From contig NZ_JAAXLK010000006.1 in assembly GCF_012641185.1 (NCBI RefSeq), positions 44,161 through 108,160 on the forward strand: 64,000 nucleotides of DNA. Reading direction: 5' to 3'. This stretch comes from Levilactobacillus tujiorum. GTDB lineage: Bacteria; Bacillota; Bacilli; Lactobacillales; Lactobacillaceae. The notes under the pieces are model-generated. The model was given only the letters and a program-made list of their open reading frames with translations, searched no databases and was not told where the DNA came from. Below are positions 57,461-64,000 of the stretch, one piece after another (positions within the stretch are counted from its first letter, which is position 1; each line of letters starts with the position of its first letter). The position numbers were made by a program, and so were the translations under genes.

Positions 57461-58308
57461 GTTATACGTATCAGGCGGGCACACCTATGGCGACCTCAGC
57501 CGTTTCGGATGTGTCTTTTAGCGTGCCGGACCACAGTTATTTGGCGGTGATCGGGCATACGGGGAGCGGCAAGTCGACGCTGATCCAACAGCTCAACGCA
57601 CTCCTGAAGCCCACGAGCGGGCAGATTACGGTCGATAACTTCACGATTACTCCGAAGACGACCAACGCGGACCTCAAACCTTTACGGCAACACGTTGGCA
57701 TGGTGTTTCAATTTCCTGAGAGCCAATTGTTTGAAGAAACCGTCCGCCAAGATATTGCGTTCGGACCCCGGAACTTTGGTATGGGCGAAGCAGATGCAAA
57801 TAAATTGGCCGATGCAATGCTACAGACGGTGGGTCTTGATGCGCGTTACGCCGAACGGTCGCCGTTTGAATTGTCGGGTGGTCAGATGCGCCGCGTGGCA
57901 ATCGCGGGGGTCTTAGCGATGCGGCCTAAAGTTCTAATTTTAGATGAGCCGACTGCAGGGTTAGATCCCCAGGGCCGCCAAGAGATGATGGCGTTATTTG
58001 ACCGTCTTCATCGTGAGCAGGGGCTGAGTATCGTGCTGGTCACGCATCAAATGGAAGATGTCGCCCAGTACGCGGAGCAGGTGGCGGTCATGCACGCTGG
58101 CCAATTGGTTAAGTTTGGCACGCCGCACGAGGTGTTTAGCGATGCAGATTGGTTACGGGCCAATCAGTTGGATATGCCGCGGGCCGCGCAGTTTGCGCAA
58201 CGGCTCGCCAAGCGGGGTGTCACCTGGCAACAGTTACCTTTGACGGCTGATCAATTAGCCGACCAGTTGGCCGCGCGCTGGCCGCGGGAGGGGGACGCCC
58301 ATGTCTAA
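57436..58308 (+). CDS. ecfA2: ECF transporter ATPase A2
   Basis: 290 residues from GTG 57436 ([16 protein letters not shown]), with GGAGGAG 5 bases upstream inside the end of ecfA1 (25-base overlap). Walker [32 protein letters not shown], Walker B VLILDEPT. Heterodimer with EcfA1. Confidence 0.95.
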   Translation: MAITFEHVSYTYQAGTPMATSAVSDVSFSVPDHSYLAVIGHTGSGKSTLIQQLNALLKPTSGQITVDNFTITPKTTNADLKPLRQHVGMVFQFPESQLFEETVRQDIAFGPRNFGMGEADANKLADAMLQTVGLDARYAERSPFELSGGQMRRVAIAGVLAMRPKVLILDEPTAGLDPQGRQEMMALFDRLHREQGLSIVLVTHQMEDVAQYAEQVAVMHAGQLVKFGTPHEVFSDADWLRANQLDMPRAAQFAQRLAKRGVTWQQLPLTADQLADQLAARWPREGDAHV

Positions 58309-59101
58309 TTTTATTTTTGGCCGTTACCTGCCGTTGGAATCAGTCGTCCATCGATTGGATCCGCGGAACAAACTGCTCTTAAGTTTTTGCTACATCATTC
58401 TGGTGTTCATGGCCAATAATTTAGTGAGCTATGCGCTGATTATTAGCTTTACAGTAGGGGCAATTCTGGCATCGAAGATCAGTCTAGGCTTTTTCCTTAA
58501 GGGAATTCGGCCGCTGTTGTGGTTGATTGTGTTCACCGTTGTCCTACAACTTTTGTTTAGTCCGGCGGGCGGGCACGTGTACTTTCACTGGGCCTTCGTA
58601 AACATTACCCAGTTTGGACTGATCAACTCCGGCTACATCTTCATTCGTTTCCTGCTGATTATTATGATGTCGACGCTATTGACCTTGTCGACGCAACCGT
58701 TGGATATTGCGACGGGGCTAGCCTCTTTGATGAAGCCGCTGCGTTGGATCAAGGTACCGGTGGATACGCTAGCCATGATGTTGTCGATCGCGTTACGGTT
58801 TGTGCCCACGCTAATGGATGAGGCAAATAAGATTATGAATGCCCAGCGCGCACGGGGCGTGGATTTCGGTGAAGGTGGCTTATTAAAGCAGGCTAAATCA
58901 CTGATCCCGCTGATGGTCCCTCTCTTCATGAGTGCCTTTAATCGGGCGGAAGACTTATCCATCGCCATGGAAGCGCGGGGCTATCAAGATAGCGAACACC
59001 GCAGTCAGTATCGTATTTTAACTTGGCAACGACGGGATACGATAACCTGGATTATTTTTGTAGTGGTTTTGGCCGCTATTTTAGCAACTCGTCGTTGGTA
59101 G
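58301..59101 (+). CDS. ecfT: ECF transporter transmembrane subunit T
   Basis: 266 residues with five or more membrane helices. The two coupling Ala-Arg-Gly motifs are visible as QRARGVDF and MEARGYQ, which contact the ATPases. Overlaps ecfA2 by 8 bases; truA follows 8 bases later. No S component is in the window. Confidence 0.95.
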   Translation: MSNFIFGRYLPLESVVHRLDPRNKLLLSFCYIILVFMANNLVSYALIISFTVGAILASKISLGFFLKGIRPLLWLIVFTVVLQLLFSPAGGHVYFHWAFVNITQFGLINSGYIFIRFLLIIMMSTLLTLSTQPLDIATGLASLMKPLRWIKVPVDTLAMMLSIALRFVPTLMDEANKIMNAQRARGVDFGEGGLLKQAKSLIPLMVPLFMSAFNRAEDLSIAMEARGYQDSEHRSQYRILTWQRRDTITWIIFVVVLAAILATRRW

Positions 59102-59109
59102 GAGGAAAC

Positions 59110-59907
59110 ATGCAACGTTATAAAGTAACTTTTATGTATGATGGGACTAATTTTGCCGGGTTTCAGCGGCAGCCGAATAAACGGACCGTTGAGAGTGTGT
59201 TGACTCAGGTCGTGAACAAGATGGCTAAACGACCGGATCCAGCGATTGTAATTTATGGTTCCGGACGGACTGACGCTGGGGTCCATGCATTGGCGCAGGT
59301 GGCGCACTTTGACTTTCCCTTCATCATTCCTGCGGAGAACATGCGCAAGGGCTTAAATAGCATGTTACCGATGGATATGGAGGTCCTGAAGGTCGAGGAG
59401 GTCGCCAGTACCTTCCATGCGCGGTATGATGTTTCGGGGAAACGGTATCTGTATCGGATGGATCTTGGTGAATTCCGGAATCCCTTTAAACGCAATTATA
59501 CGGGGCACTGGAAGTTTCCAGTGGATTTAGGTAAGATTAATCAGGCTCTCGGCGATCTGGTCGGAGAACACGATTTTACCAGTTTCGTGGCCTCTGGCGC
59601 GCAGACCCGGACCTTCGTACGGACAATTTACGAGGCAACGTGCCACATTGATCAGGCCAACAACGAGTTGGTCTTTGAATTTTATGGCAATGGCTTCATG
59701 TATAATCAAGTCCGGATTATGGTCGGGGTGTTAGTTGAGATCGGGGCAGGGACTCGACCGGTTCATGACATTCTCCGTCTATACGAGGTAAAGGATCGCC
59801 GGCAGGCCAGAAGAACCGTTCCTGCCGCGGGGTTATACTTAAAACATGTCTATTATCAAGGTGAAGATCCGGCGCATCCCACTAAATTACCACAACATCA
59901 GCGGTAA
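59110..59907 (+). CDS. truA: tRNA pseudouridine synthase A (positions 38-40)
   Basis: 265 residues from ATG 59110 with AGGAGG upstream (MQRYKVTFMYDGTNFAGFQR). Catalytic D55 in GRTDAGVHA. Modifies uridines 38-40 in the anticodon stem of many tRNAs. Co-transcribed with the ecf genes, a common Firmicutes arrangement. Confidence 0.96.
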   Translation: MQRYKVTFMYDGTNFAGFQRQPNKRTVESVLTQVVNKMAKRPDPAIVIYGSGRTDAGVHALAQVAHFDFPFIIPAENMRKGLNSMLPMDMEVLKVEEVASTFHARYDVSGKRYLYRMDLGEFRNPFKRNYTGHWKFPVDLGKINQALGDLVGEHDFTSFVASGAQTRTFVRTIYEATCHIDQANNELVFEFYGNGFMYNQVRIMVGVLVEIGAGTRPVHDILRLYEVKDRRQARRTVPAAGLYLKHVYYQGEDPAHPTKLPQHQR

Positions 59908-59933
59908 TTTTTGGCTAAGGGGCTAAACAATCA

Positions 59934-60046
59934 TTGACTTTATGGTGAAGTTTTTGTATTATGGTTGTTGGTATTGTTTGCCCCACGATAAGCCCCGGAA
60001 AGTTTACTTGGTGTCAGACAAACACAGATTTATGGAGGAATTTAAC
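59934..60046 (+). promoter_or_regulatory. rplM promoter and L13-type leader
   Basis: TTGACT (59934-59939), a 17-base spacer and TATTAT (59957-59962). The leader can pair TTGTTTG (59974-59980) with CAAACA near 60019-60024, enclosing CCCCACGATAAGCCCCGG, and ends at the GGAGG of rplM. Position and layout fit the L13 leader described in low-G+C Gram-positives. No terminator is present, so control would be at translation. Confidence 0.55.
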
Positions 60047-60490
60047 GTGCGTACAACTTATATGGCAAAACCCAACGATGTTGACCGCAAATGGTACATC
60101 GTCGACGCAACTGATGTTAGCTTAGGTCGTCTTGCTTCAGTCGTTGCTTCTGTATTACGTGGTAAGAACAAGCCAACGTTCACCCCTAACGTGGACACTG
60201 GTGATAACGTAATCGTCATCAACGCTGAAAAAGTCGCTTTAACTGGCCGTAAGGCAGCCGACAAGATTTACTACCACCACACTGGTTTCGCTGGTGGTTT
60301 GAAGTCACGGACTGCTGGTAACTTCCGGGATCAAAACCCAGAAAAACTGATCGAAACTTCTGTTCAAGGTATGCTCCCTAAGAACTCCTTAGGTCACCAC
60401 ATGGCATTGAAGCTTCACGTGTACGCTGGTGCAGACCACAAGCACGAAGCACAAAAGCCAGAAGTATTAGACATTACTAACCTAATCTAA
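60047..60490 (+). CDS. rplM: 50S ribosomal protein L13
   Basis: 147 residues from GTG 60047 ([20 protein letters not shown]), with GGAGG 8 bases upstream. A longer frame upstream spans the promoter and is rejected. 13 bases before rpsI. Confidence 0.96.
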   Translation: MRTTYMAKPNDVDRKWYIVDATDVSLGRLASVVASVLRGKNKPTFTPNVDTGDNVIVINAEKVALTGRKAADKIYYHHTGFAGGLKSRTAGNFRDQNPEKLIETSVQGMLPKNSLGHHMALKLHVYAGADHKHEAQKPEVLDITNLI

Positions 60491-60503
60491 GGAGGAAACC
60501 AAA

Positions 60504-60896
60504 TTGGCACAAGTTCAATATCGCGGCACTGGCCGTCGTAAAAACTCCTCTGCACGTGTACGTTTAGTACCCGGCTCAGGTAAGATTGTTATGAACAACA
60601 AGGCAATCGAAGACTACATTCCATTCGCAAGTATTCGTGAAGTTGTTTTACAACCATTCAACGTTACGGAAACGCTCGGTAACTACGATGCATTAGTTAC
60701 TGTTCGTGGTGGCGGTTTCTCCGGCCAAGCCGGCGCAACTCGTCATGGGATCGCTCGGGCATTGCTCGAAGTTGACCCAGATTTCCGTGGCCCATTGAAG
60801 CGTGCGGGTCTCTTGACTCGTGACGCCCGGATGAAGGAACGGAAGAAGCCAGGTCTGAAGAAGGCGCGTAAGGCTTCACAATTCTCAAAGCGTTAA
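60504..60896 (+). CDS. rpsI: 30S ribosomal protein S9
   Basis: 130 residues from TTG 60504 ([20 protein letters not shown]), with AAGGAGG upstream. The C-terminal [12 protein letters not shown] tail reaches the P-site tRNA. Confidence 0.97.
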   Translation: MAQVQYRGTGRRKNSSARVRLVPGSGKIVMNNKAIEDYIPFASIREVVLQPFNVTETLGNYDALVTVRGGGFSGQAGATRHGIARALLEVDPDFRGPLKRAGLLTRDARMKERKKPGLKKARKASQFSKR

Positions 60897-60917
60897 TATT
60901 TCGATATTTTCGATTTG

Positions 60918-60949
60918 GAAATCCTCACCAATTTTGGTGGGGATTTTTT
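60918..60949 (+). terminator. Terminator of rplM-rpsI
   Basis: AAATCCTCACC pairs with GGTGGGGATTT, followed by T residues. Confidence 0.88.
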
Positions 60950-61131
60950 GTTTGGGATAAAATCATAAATTATGTATTAGGTAATGATTGATGTCTTGTT
61001 TGTAACAATTCAGTCAGCAACTTGAAATTATTGTGTTAGAATAACCGTGTAATGTTAATTATTTCACTTTACTAATCTATATGATTTTTCAGATTACTTG
61101 TTTCTATTCAAGAATTTATGGAGGTCAGAGT

Positions 61132-61872
61132 ATGGCAAATCTATCAGGTAAAACAGCATTAGTTACTGGTGGCACAAGTGGAATTGGCACTGCTATTGTG
61201 GAAAATTTTATCAACAGTGGTGCTAAGGTCGTGTTCACTGGTCGTAACGTTGAGGCTGGTCAAAAGATTCAAAAACGGTTAGGTAAAAATTCTTATTTTA
61301 TTAAGCAGGACGTATCTGAAGTTGAAACCTGGCCTAAGGTTGTTAATGAAGGTGAGGAGCATTTTTCAGCCTCATTTGATATCTTAGTAAATAATGCCGG
61401 AATTGCAATTCAAAACTCTATTGAGGACATGTCAATTGCTGACTATGATAAAGTTGTCAAGATTAACCAATATAGTGTATTTTATGGGATGAAATATACG
61501 TTGCCTTCACTTAAAAAGAATGGCAATGGATCAATTATCAATATTTCTTCGGTCGCTGGGATGGCCGGTTTTGCAGATTTAAGTGGCTATGTATCAAGTA
61601 AGTGGGCTGTACGTGGTATGAGTAAGGGTGCCGCACTGGAATTTTCAAAATATGGGGTTCGTGTAAACTCTGTCCATCCTGGTGTTATTAAAACGCCAAT
61701 TCTAGATACTACCAGTGAAGAATCATTAAAGGCAACTGAATCTGCAATTCCTATGGGACGTGTAGGTCGTCCCGATGAATTAGCGAATATGGTTAATTTT
61801 CTAGCATCTGATGATGCCAGTTATGCAACGGGACAGGAGTTTGTCGTTGATGGAGGATTAACGACGCCATAG
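61132..61872 (+). CDS. Short-chain dehydrogenase/reductase (R-specific ADH-like)
   Basis: 246 residues. Cofactor motif TGGTSGIG (12-19), NNAG (87-90), and catalytic N112, S140, Y153, K157. The sequence layout, including VHPGVIKTP and the ATGQEFVVDGG end, resembles the R-specific alcohol dehydrogenases of lactobacilli. R38 after the second strand suggests NADPH. ATG 61132 has GGAGG upstream. Codon use is more A/T rich than in the preceding ribosomal genes. The ketone or alcohol substrate is unknown. Confidence 0.87.
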   Translation: MANLSGKTALVTGGTSGIGTAIVENFINSGAKVVFTGRNVEAGQKIQKRLGKNSYFIKQDVSEVETWPKVVNEGEEHFSASFDILVNNAGIAIQNSIEDMSIADYDKVVKINQYSVFYGMKYTLPSLKKNGNGSIINISSVAGMAGFADLSGYVSSKWAVRGMSKGAALEFSKYGVRVNSVHPGVIKTPILDTTSEESLKATESAIPMGRVGRPDELANMVNFLASDDASYATGQEFVVDGGLTTP

Positions 61873-61925
61873 GATATTGAATCGTAACTGACCGTCTACG
61901 ATTGGTGGCAAATTCGCGATATGAT

Positions 61926-61956
61926 AACCTCATCAAACAAATTGATGAGGTTTTTA
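61926..61956 (+). terminator. Terminator of the dehydrogenase gene
   Basis: AACCTCATCAA pairs with TTGATGAGGTT around ACAAA, then five T. Confidence 0.88.
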
Positions 61957-62079
61957 TTATGGAAAGAGTAAGATATCGTTCAAGTCCGAATGACGCGTGG
62001 GGCTGTTGGGCCAACGGCTACATCGTTGACGCCGTTCTAAAGGCGGAGTTTAGCGATGGTCATTTGAGAATTGTGATAG

Positions 62080-62118
62080 AAAAAAGTGGCGGTCACCGTA
62101 AAATGATCGCCACTTTTG
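62080..62118. terminator. Terminator of the minus-strand hydrolase operon, bidirectional
   Basis: AAAAGTGGCG(G)TCA pairs with TGA(T)CGCCACTTTT; T-rich in both directions. It lies 30 bases beyond the stop of the hydrolase. Confidence 0.88.
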
Positions 62119-62147
62119 TTAAAACTATGCTGATAAATTGATTCGTT

Positions 62148-63203
62148 TTAAATCGTGTTTTCTCCTGGAGTCCAAGTATCTTTTCGTTCGAAAGGTTCAG
62201 CAGTTTGCTTAGAAATAAAGCTGTAATATGAAATAGTTTGTTCCCATTTATTGGGATCACCAAAGGATAACTTTTTTAAGTTACGGTTGTCATATGTGAA
62301 AGCATATAATGTCTTTTGTTTGATGTCATAGCCTGCTGTGTACTGTGTCCAAGCTACGGTTGTATTGTTGTTTTGTGGTACTCGAAGGGAACCCTTAGGT
62401 GTATTGACCGTAGTTAGGATTTGAAAGAGTTGGTTGAGTGTTTCATGATCGTTTACCGAAACAGACATTAGTTTTGAAATAGCTGCTCGTAGGAAACGTG
62501 ATTCTGGTTTATAGTCACTGGAAATACCTACCAGCCCACTAGTGACTTCATCTAATGCGATTTGTTCAATCGGCTCATTGAGATCGTAGGAGTAGGTCCT
62601 GTTCGTTGTACGTTCTAGCCAAGCTTTCAATGTTGATAAATGCCAGTCAAACGTTGGTGCATTAGTGAAGACGCCAACCGGATTTTCGAAAATTCGGAAG
62701 CCATTTTCAACGGAAGGCTCGACTACTATTGATCGTCCAGTCTCATCTTGGAAAACACAGTGTTGGGGGACTGACATTGACATCATTGATCCAGGTGAGT
62801 TAGTAATACCGATATCTTGGTTTAAATGCAGCTTAATTTCATCTAGACTTTTATATTGCGTCAAGATCCATGTACATAGTTCTTCTCCCCGAATAGCTAT
62901 TTTTCCGGATTCCACAATTTTTTGAGTAGGCACATAGCGGTAAAAATGGTCGAAGTAAAAAGAGCCTCCGCAGATTCCAAAATCATTAATACCATCCAGG
63001 ATAACCGGAGATTGGTGAATGTCGTTTGCCCAAACGATACCCATGACATTTGAACGTGTTTTAAACGGCGTGAATGTTGATTTGAATTCGTAGTTTTTAG
63101 GGATCTTAACACCTGAATATTCAAAATGTTGTTCGAAGTCTTGGGTACGTGCCCAATAGGGATTTCCTTGTTTGCTAATTAGTTCGATACCTGTGCATGC
63201 CAT
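62148..63203 (-). CDS. Choloylglycine hydrolase / penicillin V acylase family (linear amide hydrolase)
   Basis: 351 residues from ATG 63203 (MACTGIEL), with AAGGATGG 11 bases upstream; ATG 63218 lies inside that site. The Ntn-hydrolase residues are present: nucleophile Cys near the N-terminus, R and D in ARTQDF, N in DGINDFG, N in FTNAPTFDWHL and R in SRFLRAAI. It hydrolyses a linear amide such as a bile salt conjugate, penicillin V or an acyl-homoserine-type amide; which one is not clear. The Cys is residue 3 rather than 2. Downstream of a DUF606 transporter in one operon. Confidence 0.85.
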   Translation of the reverse strand: MACTGIELISKQGNPYWARTQDFEQHFEYSGVKIPKNYEFKSTFTPFKTRSNVMGIVWANDIHQSPVILDGINDFGICGGSFYFDHFYRYVPTQKIVESGKIAIRGEELCTWILTQYKSLDEIKLHLNQDIGITNSPGSMMSMSVPQHCVFQDETGRSIVVEPSVENGFRIFENPVGVFTNAPTFDWHLSTLKAWLERTTNRTYSYDLNEPIEQIALDEVTSGLVGISSDYKPESRFLRAAISKLMSVSVNDHETLNQLFQILTTVNTPKGSLRVPQNNNTTVAWTQYTAGYDIKQKTLYAFTYDNRNLKKLSFGDPNKWEQTISYYSFISKQTAEPFERKDTWTPGENTI

Positions 63204-63242
63204 TTCTTTATTCACCATCCTTAGATTGTAACTGCGAGTCGT

Positions 63243-64000
63243 TTATTTTCGGCCTGCAAGTGTTTCAATATCGACATCTTTTTTGGCTGAGGGAATCATT
63301 GCAATTCCAGCTCCGATGAGAGCAACGAGTGCACCAAGAATTGTTACAAAATAAATCTGAGTTCCGAATTGTGGTAGTAACCAATCAATAAGTAGTGATC
63401 CAATTAATTGACCGGCCGTTGATGCTAACCCCAGTAGAAGTAAGCCGAGGCCGCGAACTAGTAAGGCCATCAGAGCAATTGAAAGCAAGCCCAAAGGCCC
63501 ACCAAGAAACATCCACCAGTGATCGGGAAAGATAAAAGTTAGTTGTCCCATCATGAGTCGCACGACTAATGCTAGACCAAGAACGCAGAATCCAATGATA
63601 AAGTTCCATGTGATAGATACTAGCATAGAGCCTGTTTCTTCGGCAACGGCAGAGTTACCTGCTGGTTGCCAACCTGCTAGTAATCCGGCTAGAAAGGGTA
63701 GAATGGCGAGTGCAATGACTTTTGGAGCCGACCAATTTGGTAAGACAACTAAGATTGTTGCAGCAATTGCCAAGATGGCACCTAAGATACGAGCAAAGCT
63801 AAGCGGTTGCTTAACCGCCACGCCAATGCCTAGACGGTCACAAATTAACCCAGAAATTACCATACCAGATATTAAAGTTGTTTGAAAAGTTGCGACACCA
63901 AGTACAGATGCTGAAGCCCCTTCGGAGAAGACAACCATGGCTCCACAGCAACCAGCAAGCCAATTCCACCATGGAATTTTATGCGACTTAATTTTCTTAG
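63243..64000 (-). CDS. DUF606 (YdcZ-like) DMT superfamily transporter, 5' end outside window
   Basis: At least 252 residues; the frame stays open to the edge of the window, so the true start lies beyond 64000 and ATG 63938 is internal. It has about nine membrane helices in two similar halves, with KIPWWNWLAGCCGA in the first and GGPLGLLSIALMALLVRGLG in the second, the DUF606 repeat. A small-metabolite transporter by family; substrate unknown. The hydrolase gene follows 39 bases downstream on the same strand, suggesting a shared pathway. Confidence 0.82.
   Translation of the reverse strand, partial: KKIKSHKIPWWNWLAGCCGAMVVFSEGASASVLGVATFQTTLISGMVISGLICDRLGIGVAVKQPLSFARILGAILAIAATILVVLPNWSAPKVIALAILPFLAGLLAGWQPAGNSAVAEETGSMLVSITWNFIIGFCVLGLALVVRLMMGQLTFIFPDHWWMFLGGPLGLLSIALMALLVRGLGLLLLGLASTAGQLIGSLLIDWLLPQFGTQIYFVTILGALVALIGAGIAMIPSAKKDVDIETLAGRK

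Noticed and set aside
61902-62141. A possible 60-80 codon gene between the dehydrogenase and the hydrolase
   Set aside because: It overlaps the terminator at 61926-61956 at its start and the terminator at 62080-62118 at its end, and the product matches nothing I recognise. A GAGG lies 8 bases before ATG 61959, so it is not fully excluded.
1-64000. CRISPR arrays, prophage genes, insertion sequences and rRNA genes
   Set aside because: No regularly spaced repeats, integrase, transposase, phage structural genes or rRNA signatures were seen anywhere in the window. The repeat family lacks any mobility gene.

Overview
The window is a stretch of a Lactobacillaceae chromosome. The evidence is gene order (serS, a tRNA cluster, ctsR-clpC, rpoB-rpoC, a reverse-strand prepilin peptidase, rpsL-rpsG-fusA, the S10-spc-alpha ribosomal supercluster, the ECF transporter genes, truA, rplM-rpsI), a zinc-type S14, strong AGGAGG ribosome binding sites, frequent TTG/GTG starts (rpoB, rpoC, rpsN, rplR, rpsI) and moderate G+C by eye. 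Relatives of Levilactobacillus or Lactiplantibacillus fit best, but the sequence alone does not settle the genus. No prophage, insertion sequence, CRISPR array or rRNA gene was found.

Region 1 (1-22.3 kb) is accessory and housekeeping chromosome in short operons: a GcvH-like protein lacking the lipoyl lysine, an RluA-type pseudouridine synthase, a DUF1003 membrane protein and a 27-residue micropeptide; a uracil permease behind a PyrR-type attenuator; an AzlCD exporter; a DUF4811/DHA2 drug-efflux pair divergent from a MerR regulator; a CDF metal exporter followed by a DtxR/MntR-type regulator; a split ThrE-type exporter; a PAP2 phosphatase; an alpha/beta hydrolase; three GNAT acetyltransferases; LysP behind a lysine riboswitch; a deoxynucleoside kinase; and serS behind a T-box.

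Region 2 (22.3-28.5 kb) carries eight tRNA genes (Val, Leu, Thr, Gly, Leu, Arg, Pro, Pro), the CtsR-regulated ctsR-clpC operon and a TetR regulator.

Region 3 (28.5-60.9 kb) is the conserved transcription and translation core: rpoBC, a lone prepilin peptidase on the other strand, rpsL-rpsG-fusA, a MATE exporter, 28 genes from rpsJ to rplQ including secY, adk, infA and rpoA, then ecfA1-ecfA2-ecfT-truA and rplM-rpsI. Several leaders and gaps hold RNA structure (rpoB leader, str leader, fusA leader, infA leader, downstream of rplQ, rplM leader).

Region 4 (60.9-64 kb) looks more A+T rich: a short-chain dehydrogenase, and on the minus strand a choloylglycine/penicillin-V-acylase-type hydrolase behind a DUF606 (YdcZ-like) transporter that runs off the window.

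The most unusual signal is a family of modular intergenic repeats (1-60, 3351-3720, 7611-8100, 22312-22720, 27345-27690). The copies share flanks but carry one of two alternative long-hairpin cores. Paired bases in the core stem have changed together between copies, and four of the five copies start within about 50 bp of an intrinsic terminator. None occurs after 27.7 kb.
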